Shown here piece after piece: positions 55,982-64,000 of a stretch of 64,000 bases of DNA (position 1 is its first letter; the number at the start of each line of letters is the position of its first letter). This stretch comes from Thermophilibacter provencensis. GTDB taxonomy: Bacteria; Actinomycetota; Coriobacteriia; Coriobacteriales; Atopobiaceae. The notes beneath the pieces are model-generated. The model searched no databases. It saw nothing but the letters and a program-made list of their open reading frames with translations, and had not been told where the DNA came from. A program made the translations under genes and the position numbers. The stretch covers positions 1 through 64,000 of the forward strand of contig NZ_JAUDEA010000002.1 in assembly GCF_030372065.1 (NCBI RefSeq). Reading direction: 5' to 3'.

Positions 55982-56800
55982 CTACCGGAAGAGCTGCCAG
56001 AAGGCCACGGCCGAGCTCGCGGCAACGTTGAGCGAGTCAACCCCATGGGACATGGGTATGATGACGCTCTTCTCGCACCCCTCGATCGCGGCGCGAGAAA
56101 GCCCGTACCCCTCGCTGCCAAAGAGGAGCGCGCGCTTCCCCAAACCGCGGAGGGACGCATCGTCAAGGGGGACGGCATCGGGATCGAGCGCCATCGCAAG
56201 GCATGAGAAGCCCTTCTCGCGCAGAATGCCGAGCGTCCGTGCGGGCCACTCCCCCTGCGCTGCGCGAGCCCAGGGCACCTGAAAGACGTTACCCATGGAG
56301 ACGCGCACGGAGCGCCTGCAGAGCGGGTCCGCACAGCGGGGCGAGAGGATCACGGCATCCGCGCCGAGCGCCGCGGCATTGCGAAAGAGCGCTCCCACGT
56401 TAGAGACGTCCGTAAGGTCCTCGATCACCGCAACGTTGCGAGCCCCCTCGATCACCTCGGGCACGCTGCGCGGACGTGGCCGTCGCATGGCGCAGAGCAG
56501 GCCCCGCGTGAGACGAAACCCCGTCAGGTGCTCCATCTCGGCATGCGGGAGCACGAACGCCGGCACCTCATCTCCCGCGCGATCAAGCAGCTCGCGGCTT
56601 GACTCAAGGTCGCGCTCGTCAACAAGAAAAGAACAGGGCTCAACCCCACTTTTAAGGGCAACGTCCACCACGATATGAGACTCCGCGACGAGCACGCCCC
56701 TCTCGGCATTGATACGGTTCCGTAGCTGATGTTCTGTGAGCCGGGCAAAGACATCGAGCCTTTCGTCATTAAGAGTATCAAGCTGCAGGATTTGTGCCAT
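55982..56800 (-). CDS. TrmH/SpoU-family RNA 2'-O-methyltransferase
   Basis: A 272-residue SPOUT enzyme. The N-terminal substrate-binding region (AERGVLVAESHIVVD) precedes the knotted domain with motif 1 VAVIEDLTDVSNVGALFRNA, motif 2 LLFGSEGYGLS and motif 3 IPMSHGVDSLNVAASSAVA. The substrate, rRNA or tRNA, cannot be told. It is divergent from the L,D-transpeptidase gene. Confidence 0.9.
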   Translation of the reverse strand: MAQILQLDTLNDERLDVFARLTEHQLRNRINAERGVLVAESHIVVDVALKSGVEPCSFLVDERDLESSRELLDRAGDEVPAFVLPHAEMEHLTGFRLTRGLLCAMRRPRPRSVPEVIEGARNVAVIEDLTDVSNVGALFRNAAALGADAVILSPRCADPLCRRSVRVSMGNVFQVPWARAAQGEWPARTLGILREKGFSCLAMALDPDAVPLDDASLRGLGKRALLFGSEGYGLSRAAIEGCEKSVIIPMSHGVDSLNVAASSAVAFWQLFR

Positions 56801-56903
56801 GGCCTACCCTCCGCGCTCTTCGGTGTATGATGCACATGTGTTCAGCAAGTTTATGCCAGCCGACACCATCCGTCGACGCAGATAGCAAGGCGAGGTTCCC
56901 CAT

Positions 56904-58397
56904 ATGCCCAGCCACATGAGCTCCCCCCAGACGCCCTCCCCAAAGAAGGGCGGCGGGAAGAAGGCGCTCGTCGCAGTCCCCGTTACCCTCGCGGTCGTGC
57001 TCGGGGGCGCCTATTTTGGCGGCGTCTACGCATTTGGCCAGTATTTCATGCCAGGCACCACGCTTGAGGGACGAGACGTCTCCCTCAAGCCCCTCTCTGA
57101 GGTGGCCGCGGAGAAGGACGCTTCCTACGACGGCTTTGAGACCCACGTCTCCGGAAACGGCATCGACCTCACGATCAGCGCGAGCGACGTGGACCTCCGC
57201 TGCGACGGGGAGGCCTACGCCCAGTCCGCGATATCCTCCGTCGACCCCTGGGCGTGGCCGCTCGAGATCACCAGGTCCCACGAGCTCACCGCCAATGAGA
57301 GCATCTCATTTGACCGCGACAAGCTCGTCGCGCTCATCCAGCCCCTCATCGAGCAGAGCGCTCAGGCCGCAGACGCCACCGGGGCGAGCGGCATCACCTA
57401 CAACGCCGATCAGGGCGCCTTCGTCATGAGTGACGACGTCGTCACCCAGCACCTCAACCTCGATGCCGTCGTAGACCGCATTGCCTCCGCCTTCTCGGCC
57501 CGCGAGACCGAGGTCACCATCGGTGATGAGTGCCTTGACGCCTCGGACTCCCTCGACGCCGTTCTCGACGCCGCCAATGCCTACCTCGCGGCAACCCCCG
57601 AGCTCACGCTCTCCGGCGAGAAGGCCTACGACCTCACGAAGGACATGGTCGCCAGCTGGGTCGTCATCGGCGAGGACCTCACGGTGGGCCTTGATGAGCA
57701 GGCCATCGCCGACTGGTGCCACGGCGAGCTCTCCGAGAAGCTCGACACCGTGGGCACCAAGCGCACCTACACGCGCCCCGACGGCAAGAAGTTCACGGTC
57801 TACGACGACCGCAGCAACTACAACTCCGACCCGTATGGATCGAGCGTCTACGGCTGGAGCATCGACGGCGAGAAGACCGCCCAGGAGATCATTTCCTGCC
57901 TCAAGGGTGGCCAGCCCTCCACCATCGAGATCCCGTGCCTCTCGACCGCCGCCTCGATCAACCCGGGTGGCCAAGACTGGCCCGACCGCTACATTGACGT
58001 AGACATAGACGCCCAGCACGCCACGTTCTTTGACGGCGGCGAGGTCATCTGGGAGGCCGACATCACCACCGGTCAGCCGAGCAAGCACAATGACACCCCC
58101 ACCGGCGTGTGGGTCGTCGGCGCCAATGGTGGCGTCATGCAGGAGGGAGACGTCAACCTGCGTGGACCGCTGGACTCCTCCGGCAACCCCGAGTGGGACA
58201 GCCACGTGAACTTCTGGATCCCCGTGGTGCGCAACCTCGTGGGCTTCCACAACTGCCCGTGGCAGTACGAGTTTGGCGGGGACATCTACACCTACTACGG
58301 CAGCAACGGCTGCATCCGCATGAGCTACGAAAGTGCCGAGAAGCTTTACGACATCGTCGAGATGGGTGACGCCGTGGTCATCCACAAGGAGCCCTAG
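56904..58397 (+). CDS. L,D-transpeptidase with peptidoglycan-binding domain (YkuD)
   Basis: A 497-residue cell-wall enzyme that makes 3-3 crosslinks or attaches proteins. One N-terminal signal anchor (residues 20-46) follows a basic tail. Residues about 50-330 are a PG_binding_4-like region in two parts. The C-terminal YkuD domain has the catalytic S-N-G-C-I-R motif (YYGSNGCIRMSYESA) and the upstream GFHNCPW histidine. A TGTATGAT box near 56824 is a possible -10. Confidence 0.92.
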   Translation: MPSHMSSPQTPSPKKGGGKKALVAVPVTLAVVLGGAYFGGVYAFGQYFMPGTTLEGRDVSLKPLSEVAAEKDASYDGFETHVSGNGIDLTISASDVDLRCDGEAYAQSAISSVDPWAWPLEITRSHELTANESISFDRDKLVALIQPLIEQSAQAADATGASGITYNADQGAFVMSDDVVTQHLNLDAVVDRIASAFSARETEVTIGDECLDASDSLDAVLDAANAYLAATPELTLSGEKAYDLTKDMVASWVVIGEDLTVGLDEQAIADWCHGELSEKLDTVGTKRTYTRPDGKKFTVYDDRSNYNSDPYGSSVYGWSIDGEKTAQEIISCLKGGQPSTIEIPCLSTAASINPGGQDWPDRYIDVDIDAQHATFFDGGEVIWEADITTGQPSKHNDTPTGVWVVGANGGVMQEGDVNLRGPLDSSGNPEWDSHVNFWIPVVRNLVGFHNCPWQYEFGGDIYTYYGSNGCIRMSYESAEKLYDIVEMGDAVVIHKEP

Positions 58398-58425
58398 TCC
58401 TTCTTGGCATTCGATAGATTCTATC

Positions 58426-58460
58426 CGGAGCGCCGCCCGTTGCCGAGCGGCGCTCCGTTT
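58426..58460. terminator. Hairpin between the convergent L,D-transpeptidase and ffh genes
   Basis: CGGAGCGCCGC pairs perfectly with GCGGCGCTCCG around CCGTTGCCGA, followed by GTTTG on the plus strand. It probably serves the plus-strand gene. The T tract is short. Confidence 0.7.
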
Positions 58461-58462
58461 GC

Positions 58463-59857
58463 CTAGAACGGGAACCTGCCGCCGCCCATTCCGCCGCCCA
58501 TGTTGCGCATCATCTGCTGCATCGCGCGACGGCTCTTCTTGCCGCCCTTGCCACCCATCTGCTGGGCCATGCCGCGCATCTTGCCCATCATCTTGTTCAT
58601 CTCGTCCCACTGCTTGATGAGCTGGTTGACCTCCTGGACGCTGCGGCCCGAGCCAACGGCGATGCGCTTGCGGCGCTGACCGTTGATGATCTTGGGACGG
58701 GCGCGCTCCTCCTTGGTCATGGAGTGAATGATCGCCTCGATACGGGTCATCTGGCTGTCGTCCATGCCGGCCGGCATCTGGCTCATGGCGCGCTCCATGC
58801 CCGGAATCATGCCCATGATCTTCTGCAGGCCGCCCATCTTGCGAATCTGCTGCATCTGCTTGAGGAGGTCGTCCATCGTGAAGCCCTCGCGCAGCATGCG
58901 CTCTGCGTCTTCCATCTGCTGCTCGTCGGCAACCTTCTGGGCCTGCTCGATGATGCCCACCACGTCGCCCATGCCAAGGATGCGCTTGGCCATGCGGTCG
59001 GGGTGGAAGACCTCGAGGGAGTCGGGCTTCTCCCCCATCGAGACGAACTTGATGGGCTTGCCGGTGACCTCGCGCACGGAAAGCGCTCCGCCGCCGCGCG
59101 CGTCGCCGTCGAGCTTGGACATGATGACGCCGTCAAAGTCAACCCGATTGGCAAACTCGGTGACCACGTTCACGATGTCCTGGCCCGTCATGGCGTCCAC
59201 GACCATGAGGATCTGATCGGGGCGCACGGCGCGCTTGATGGCCACGGCCTCCTCCATCATCTCCTCGTCGATCTGAAGGCGTCCGGCGGTGTCCACGATC
59301 ACGATGTCGTTCATGTGGTCCACGGCCTCCCGGATGGAGCCAGTGGCAACGGCGACGGCATCGCGGCCGTCGCCGCGATAGACCGAGACGCCAATCTCGC
59401 TGCCAAGCGTTGCAAGCTGGTCGGCGGCGGCGGGGCGATGCGTGTCGCAGGCAGCCAGAAGCGGGCTGTGGCCCTGGCTCTTGAGGAGGTAGGCCAGCTT
59501 GGCGGCGGCCGTCGTCTTGCCGGAGCCCTGCAGGCCCACGAGCATGATCACGTTGGGCGTGCGGTTCTGCGCAAGCGTGAGCTTGGAGTCCGTGGAGCCA
59601 AGAAGCACCGTGAGCTCGTCCAAAACGATGCGGACCACGTTTTGGGCCGGCGTGAGGGAGTCGAGCACGTCGGACTCGAGGCACTTCTCCTTGCAGCGCG
59701 CCACGAAGTTCTTGACCACGCGGAAGTTGACGTCGGCCTCGAGAAGGGCCATGCGAATCTCGCGCATGGCGACGTTGATGTCATCCTCCGTGAGGCGGCC
59801 CTTGCCGCGAAGCTTGTCAAAGGTGTCCTGGAGACGGTCGGAGAGGGAGTTGAACAT
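58463..59857 (-). CDS. ffh: Signal recognition particle protein Ffh
   Basis: A 464-residue SRP GTPase. NG domain: VGLQGSGKTTAAAKLAYLL, DTAGRLQIDEEMM and SKLDGDARGGGAL. The M domain from about residue 300 is methionine-rich and ends in a Gly/Met tail (MMRNMGGGMGGGRFPF). With ftsY 2 bp upstream it forms the SRP/receptor pair for co-translational targeting. The 4.5S RNA gene is not in the window. Confidence 0.97.
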   Translation of the reverse strand: MFNSLSDRLQDTFDKLRGKGRLTEDDINVAMREIRMALLEADVNFRVVKNFVARCKEKCLESDVLDSLTPAQNVVRIVLDELTVLLGSTDSKLTLAQNRTPNVIMLVGLQGSGKTTAAAKLAYLLKSQGHSPLLAACDTHRPAAADQLATLGSEIGVSVYRGDGRDAVAVATGSIREAVDHMNDIVIVDTAGRLQIDEEMMEEAVAIKRAVRPDQILMVVDAMTGQDIVNVVTEFANRVDFDGVIMSKLDGDARGGGALSVREVTGKPIKFVSMGEKPDSLEVFHPDRMAKRILGMGDVVGIIEQAQKVADEQQMEDAERMLREGFTMDDLLKQMQQIRKMGGLQKIMGMIPGMERAMSQMPAGMDDSQMTRIEAIIHSMTKEERARPKIINGQRRKRIAVGSGRSVQEVNQLIKQWDEMNKMMGKMRGMAQQMGGKGGKKSRRAMQQMMRNMGGGMGGGRFPF

Positions 59858-59859
59858 GG

Positions 59860-60768
59860 CTACATCCCTTCGCCCACGAGCGCGCGGCAGAAGTCGAGCG
59901 CGTCAAAGGTCTGGAGGTCGTCGATCTTCTCGCCCACCCCAATGCGATAGATGGGCAGGCCGAGCTGGCTGGAAATGGCAAGGGCGATGCCGCCCTTTGC
60001 GGTGCCGTCGAGCTTGGTGACGATAAGGCCATCAAGCTCGAGCGCGTCGTTGAACTCCTTGGCCTGGTTGAGGCCGTTCTGGCCCGTAGTGGCATCGATG
60101 ACGAGCACCACGCTCACCGGAATCGACGAGCGCTTGCGCGTGACGTTGACCACCTTGGCGAGCTCGCGCATGAGGTCGGAGGAAGTGTGCAGGCGCCCCG
60201 CGGTGTCGATGAGGACGAGCTGAGCGCCGCGCTTCTCGGCCTCCTCAACCACGTCATAGCAGACGCTCGCCGGGTCGGCGCCGCGCTCGCGCGTGATGAC
60301 GTCGATTCCCGCGCGCTGCCCCCAAACCTCAAGCTGCTCAATGGCCGCCGCGCGGAACGTGTCCGCACCGCCAATCACGCAGGGCACGCCTGAGTCCTTG
60401 GCACGACCGGCAAGCTTGCCCACCGTGGTGGTCTTGCCCGCGCCGTTGATGCCCACAAAGAGCACGCAGCTCGGAAGGTCGGTGAAGGGGTCGCGGCTTG
60501 CGGCGGGAAACTCGGCCGCAAGACGGTGAATCAGGGCGTCGCGCAGCTGCTCCGCTCGCGTGAGGTTCTCGCGGGCGGCGCGCTCGCGGAGGTCGTCGGT
60601 CACGCGCATGGCAACCCCGGCTCCCATGTCGCCCATGACGAGCGTGTCCTCGAGGTCCTCCCAGAAGCTCTCGTCAACCTCGCCGCCCATGTAGAAGATC
60701 TCGTTGATCGCCTCGCGCGAGCGCTTGAGGCCCTGCTTCAGGCTGTCAAAGAATCCCATCTTACGCAT
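59860..60768 (-). CDS. ftsY: Signal recognition particle receptor FtsY
   Basis: A 302-residue receptor with a very short N-terminal region: it starts MRKMGFFDSLKQGLKRSR and goes almost straight into the N domain, without the long acidic A domain of E. coli. The G domain has VGINGAGKTTTVGKLAG, DTAGRLH and TKLDGTAKGG. I chose ATG 60766-60768, after AAAGGTGG; an ATG 9 bp later is possible. The start overlaps the smc stop by 8 bp. smc-ftsY-ffh is a conserved order. Confidence 0.95.
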   Translation of the reverse strand: MRKMGFFDSLKQGLKRSREAINEIFYMGGEVDESFWEDLEDTLVMGDMGAGVAMRVTDDLRERAARENLTRAEQLRDALIHRLAAEFPAASRDPFTDLPSCVLFVGINGAGKTTTVGKLAGRAKDSGVPCVIGGADTFRAAAIEQLEVWGQRAGIDVITRERGADPASVCYDVVEEAEKRGAQLVLIDTAGRLHTSSDLMRELAKVVNVTRKRSSIPVSVVLVIDATTGQNGLNQAKEFNDALELDGLIVTKLDGTAKGGIALAISSQLGLPIYRIGVGEKIDDLQTFDALDFCRALVGEGM

Positions 60769-63700
60769 CAACCACCTTTCCCGTGGCTTTGTCGAGCCTC
60801 TGCGAGACAACGCGGCTCACGCCGTCCGCCTGCATGGACACACCGTAGAGTACGTCGGCCTGCTCCATCGTGCGCCTCTGGTGAGAGATCACGATGAGCT
60901 GAGTGCTCTCCTTGAGCCGCTCAATGGCGTCGAGCAGCTTGGAGAGGTTGGAGTCGTCAAGCGCCGCCTCGACCTCGTCAAAGACGTAGAACGGGACGGT
61001 TCTGACCTTGTAGACCGCAAAGAGCAGCGCAAGCGCCGTGAGGGACTTCTCGCCGCCGCTCATGAGCATCATCTTGGCGATGCGCTTGCCGCGCGGCTGC
61101 GCCACGATCTCGATGCCGGTCTCGGAGGGGTTGTCTGGGTCGGTCATCTCAATGTGCGCCTGGCCGCCCGGGAAGAGCAGCGAGAAGATCTCCGAGAAGT
61201 TCCTGTTGACCTTCTCAAAGACCACAAGGAAGCGGTTTCTCATCTTGCGATCGATGGCGGCGGTGATCTTCTTGAGGGACGCACGGGCGCTCTCGAGGTC
61301 CGCGACCTGCTCGTCGATGTAGTCGGCGCGCTGCTTGAGGCGCAGGTATTCGTCCATGGCAACCGCGTTGACGGGGCCGATGGACTCGATCTGGCGCTTG
61401 AGCGTGGCCACGCGGCGCTCCGCAGCCTCGCGGTCGTCCGGAGCGGGAATCTGAAGCGCCTCGTCAAGGACGGCGCCCGTGGCAACGATGGCGTTGATGG
61501 CGGCCTCAACCTGGACCTCGAGCTTGCCGAGGTCGACCTTGACCTCGGAGGAGGCGGAGCGGGCGCGCTCCAGCTCGGCAGAGGCGGAGCTCACGGCCTC
61601 GCGCGCCTCCCCGATGGTGCGCTTGAGCGACTCGGAGTCGGCCTCCGCGAGGGAGGCGCGGTCCTTGAGGCGAGCGGCCCAGTCGAGCGCGCGCTCGCGG
61701 ATGGCCTCATAGCGGTCGTAGAGCGGGTCAACGCGCAGGCGGACGACCTCAAGGGCACGAGAGGAGCGCTCCGTGGATGCAATGCGGAGCTCAAGGTCGG
61801 TGACGCTGCGGGCGAGCTCCCTCTCTCGCCTCTGGGCGTTGGCGCGTCGCTCGCTCGTCATGGCAAGCTCGAGACGAGCGTCAGAGAGGGCGCGGCTCGC
61901 CTTGCCCTGGGCTGCGATGGCGTCCTGGTGCTCGTCGTTCTTCTGCGAGAGGGCGTCCGCGAGCTCCTCGGCGCGCGCACGAGCGGAGCGAGCGGCACGG
62001 CGATGGCCCTCGATCTGCTCGCGCGCCTCGGCGGCCCTCGTTGCGGCGGCCTCGCGCCTCTTAGTCACCTGCGAGCGCTCGGAGGAGGCAGCGGAGATCT
62101 GCGCCTCGAGCCTACCGCGCTCGGAGGTTGCCGAGGAGAGCTCGGCGGAGAGTCGGGCGACCTCGCCCTTGGTGGCCGCCTCCTCCTCGCGAGCCGCCGC
62201 GAGCGCGGACTCCGCGTCAGAGACGCCCTGGATGGCATCCTCGAGCGCCTCCGCAAGGCCTCCCAGGCTCTTCTCGAGCGCGCGAATCCTGCGTTTGCGC
62301 TCGAGGGCGCCCGTCTCGTTGGACGGCGCGGAGCCAACGTGGATGCGGCCGTCCGGAAGCACCGCAACACCCTCGCGCGTGACAAAGGTGAGGCCGGGGA
62401 ACTTCCCGTGCGCCGCAAGGGCGGCCGCGGGGTCATCAACGAGCCGCACATCGCCGAGAAGCGAGAAGAGCAGGTCGCGCGAGGCGTCTGAGACGCGCAG
62501 GCGCTCGGCGAGCGGAACGCCGGGGGCATCCTGCACGGGCTCCCGCGTGAACGCGGAGAGGGAGACGATGGTCGCGCGACCGGCTGCGTCCTCAAGGGCA
62601 AGCGCGCTCGAGACGAGCCTGCCCGCAGAAGAGGCGTCAGGGACCACGAGGGCGGCGAGGTCGTCTCCCAGCAGCTGCTCGACGAGCGACTCGAGGTCCT
62701 TGTCGGCGTCTATGAGGTCAGCGAGACGGCATGTGGCGCTGTCACCGGCCTCCGCCGCAAGCGCCGCCACAAGCGGGCTTGCCTTCTCCACCTCGGCGTC
62801 AACGGAGCGCAGGGCGTCAAGGGTGGCCTGCGCCGATGAGAGCGCGGTACGCGCCTCCGACTCTGCGCTGCGCGCGGAGACGAGCTCCTGGCTGCGCTGG
62901 GTGATGGAGCGCGCCAGGGCGGCGGAACGCTCGCGCGCCTCGGAGAGCTCGGCCTCAACGCGCTCCGCGTGACGGGCGCGCTCCGAGAGCGCCTCCTCGG
63001 CGGTGCGCACGGTCTCGTCGAGCTGCTCAAGGCGCGAGGAGAACATCTCATCCTCAACCTCAGCGTTAGAAATCTGGTCCTCGAGCTTTGCGTAGGCAAG
63101 CGTCTCGCGGTCCGCCTCTGAGCGGGCGGCGCGCTCATCGGAGGTGATGCGCGCCATCTCGGCGTCCAGGGCACGGCGACGCTCAACCGCCTCGTGGGAG
63201 GCAGCCGAGAGCTCGTCGACCGAGCCTCTGAGGTCCTCCTCGCGCACGAGCAGGTCAGAGAGCTCGTCCGCAAGGCGGTCGTGCTCGCGCGCGGCGTCTC
63301 CGCGCTGCTTCTCCATGGCAGAGAGCTGCATGCGCATGTCGGAGAGGCGCGAGATCATGTTCTTGCCCTTCTCCTCGAGAAGGCGCATGTCGGAGTCCAT
63401 CCGACCAAGAATGTCCTGCATCCTGCGGCGCTGCTCGCCGAGGTCGCCCACAAAGAGGCCCTTCTGCTCAAGCAGCGATTGGAGCTTCTCGAGCTCGCGG
63501 CTTTTCTCGTCATAGCGATACTGTGCGAGCTCGATGGCGGCGTCGGCCTCCTTGTCGCGCGCCGCGAGAAGGTTGTAGCTCGTCTGGAGACGACGAAGGT
63601 CGTCAACGTAGAGCTGCACCTCGAGCTCCTTGAGCTCGTCCTCGAGGGCACGTGCGCGCTGAGCCTTGTCGACCTGGCGCTCCAGGGGCTTGAGCTGACG

Positions 63701-64000
63701 GGCAAGCTCGCGCGAGACGACCTTGGCGCGGGCGAGGTTCTCGTCCATCGAGGCGAGCTTGCGCTCGCTGCGCTCCTTGCGGCGGCGATGCTTTGAGATG
63801 TCGGCCGCCTCCTCGATGAGGGCACGGCGCTCCTCGGGGCGGCTCGAGAGGATGGAGTCGAGCTTGCCCTGGGAGATGATCGAGTGCGTGTCCTTGCCGA
63901 GGCCAGAGTCGTGCAGGATGTCCTGCACGTCCATAAGGCGGCTCGGGGAGCCGTTGATGAGGTACTCGGACTCGCCGGAACGGTACATCCGCCTCGTGAT
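60761..64000 (-). CDS. smc: Chromosome partition protein SMC (5' end outside the window)
   Basis: At least 1,079 residues are visible; the reading frame is open to the right edge (ITRRMYRSGESEYLING), which corresponds to about residue 105 of the family, so the Walker A head is missing. The N-terminal coiled coil, hinge (SATCRLADLIDADKDLESL, then RLRVSDASRDLLFSL) and the returning coil are present. The C-terminal head has LMSGGEKSLTALALLFA and FYVFDEVEAALDD. The protein condenses and segregates the chromosome with ScpAB. Confidence 0.96.
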   Translation of the reverse strand: MTRRMYRSGESEYLINGSPSRLMDVQDILHDSGLGKDTHSIISQGKLDSILSSRPEERRALIEEAADISKHRRRKERSERKLASMDENLARAKVVSRELARQLKPLERQVDKAQRARALEDELKELEVQLYVDDLRRLQTSYNLLAARDKEADAAIELAQYRYDEKSRELEKLQSLLEQKGLFVGDLGEQRRRMQDILGRMDSDMRLLEEKGKNMISRLSDMRMQLSAMEKQRGDAAREHDRLADELSDLLVREEDLRGSVDELSAASHEAVERRRALDAEMARITSDERAARSEADRETLAYAKLEDQISNAEVEDEMFSSRLEQLDETVRTAEEALSERARHAERVEAELSEARERSAALARSITQRSQELVSARSAESEARTALSSAQATLDALRSVDAEVEKASPLVAALAAEAGDSATCRLADLIDADKDLESLVEQLLGDDLAALVVPDASSAGRLVSSALALEDAAGRATIVSLSAFTREPVQDAPGVPLAERLRVSDASRDLLFSLLGDVRLVDDPAAALAAHGKFPGLTFVTREGVAVLPDGRIHVGSAPSNETGALERKRRIRALEKSLGGLAEALEDAIQGVSDAESALAAAREEEAATKGEVARLSAELSSATSERGRLEAQISAASSERSQVTKRREAAATRAAEAREQIEGHRRAARSARARAEELADALSQKNDEHQDAIAAQGKASRALSDARLELAMTSERRANAQRRERELARSVTDLELRIASTERSSRALEVVRLRVDPLYDRYEAIRERALDWAARLKDRASLAEADSESLKRTIGEAREAVSSASAELERARSASSEVKVDLGKLEVQVEAAINAIVATGAVLDEALQIPAPDDREAAERRVATLKRQIESIGPVNAVAMDEYLRLKQRADYIDEQVADLESARASLKKITAAIDRKMRNRFLVVFEKVNRNFSEIFSLLFPGGQAHIEMTDPDNPSETGIEIVAQPRGKRIAKMMLMSGGEKSLTALALLFAVYKVRTVPFYVFDEVEAALDDSNLSKLLDAIERLKESTQLIVISHQRRTMEQADVLYGVSMQADGVSRVVSQRLDKATGKVVDA

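Overview
The window is a 64 kb piece of a high-GC, monoderm-type chromosome. I read it as a member of the Coriobacteriia (Olsenella/Atopobiaceae-like, phylum Actinomycetota). The indications are an actinobacterial integration host factor (mihF) upstream of gmk and rpoZ, a class III fructose-bisphosphatase, a PyrK/PyrD type 1B pyrimidine pathway, a T-box leader on ileS, a TruB-RibF fusion, and CTC/GAG/AAG-rich codon use. The genus is an inference from gene content and order, not from a database match. Almost all of the window is core housekeeping DNA; the accessory content is one toxin-antitoxin pair, one AraC/ABC cassette and a remarkable amount of intergenic repeat DNA.

Layout. 1-1240: decayed flavin oxidoreductase and a compound repeat cluster. 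1237-5055: hemW diverging from a DUF2142 membrane protein plus a GT2 glycosyltransferase (envelope glycan). 5065-7898: dus and lepA (minus). 8009-8272: rpsT. 8331-12981: comEA-comEC-(antitoxin-toxin)-holA (minus); the TA pair sits inside the usual comEC-holA junction. 13163-15596: mihF-gmk-rpoZ-thiI (minus). 15780-21015: pyrRBCKDF operon (minus) with a candidate attenuator. 21191-22777: polysaccharide-type ABC exporter. 23256-23330: tRNA-Asn. 23661-35492: the long minus-strand information operon rimP-nusA-infB-rbfA-nrnA-truB/ribF-dnaG-rpoD plus a small membrane protein. 36180-40487: leuS and guaB. 40665-44879: AraC regulator convergent with two tandem ABC half-transporters. 45141-51161: T-box-ileS-lspA-rluD-glycosyltransferase (minus). 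51646-55602: fbp and ftsH (plus). 55982-58397: SpoU methyltransferase and an L,D-transpeptidase. 58463-64000: smc (cut by the window edge)-ftsY-ffh (minus).

The most unusual feature is the intergenic DNA. Three layers can be seen. (i) REP-like palindromes with GGGGAC/GTCCCC or GTGACA words lie at or next to stop codons; one is a perfect 112-bp palindrome with 52-bp arms directly after a stop codon, and one separates the ileS T-box terminator from the ileS ribosome binding site. (ii) Arrays of short hairpins keep a similar core while their arms differ but remain complementary (35702-36159, 55711-55945, 23405-23595). (iii) Long hairpins behind leuS and guaB have unique outer stems but a near-identical inner GAGAAGT...ACTTCTC core. 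The word CGAGAAGG/GAGAAGGAC recurs in genes and intergenic hairpins. Because comEA/comEC lie in the same window, I raise an uptake-signal-like or chromosome-architecture role as a testable hypothesis only.

Start codons were chosen from ribosome binding sites and family length. GTG and TTG starts are common here and often overlap the preceding stop codon, which indicates tightly coupled operons.
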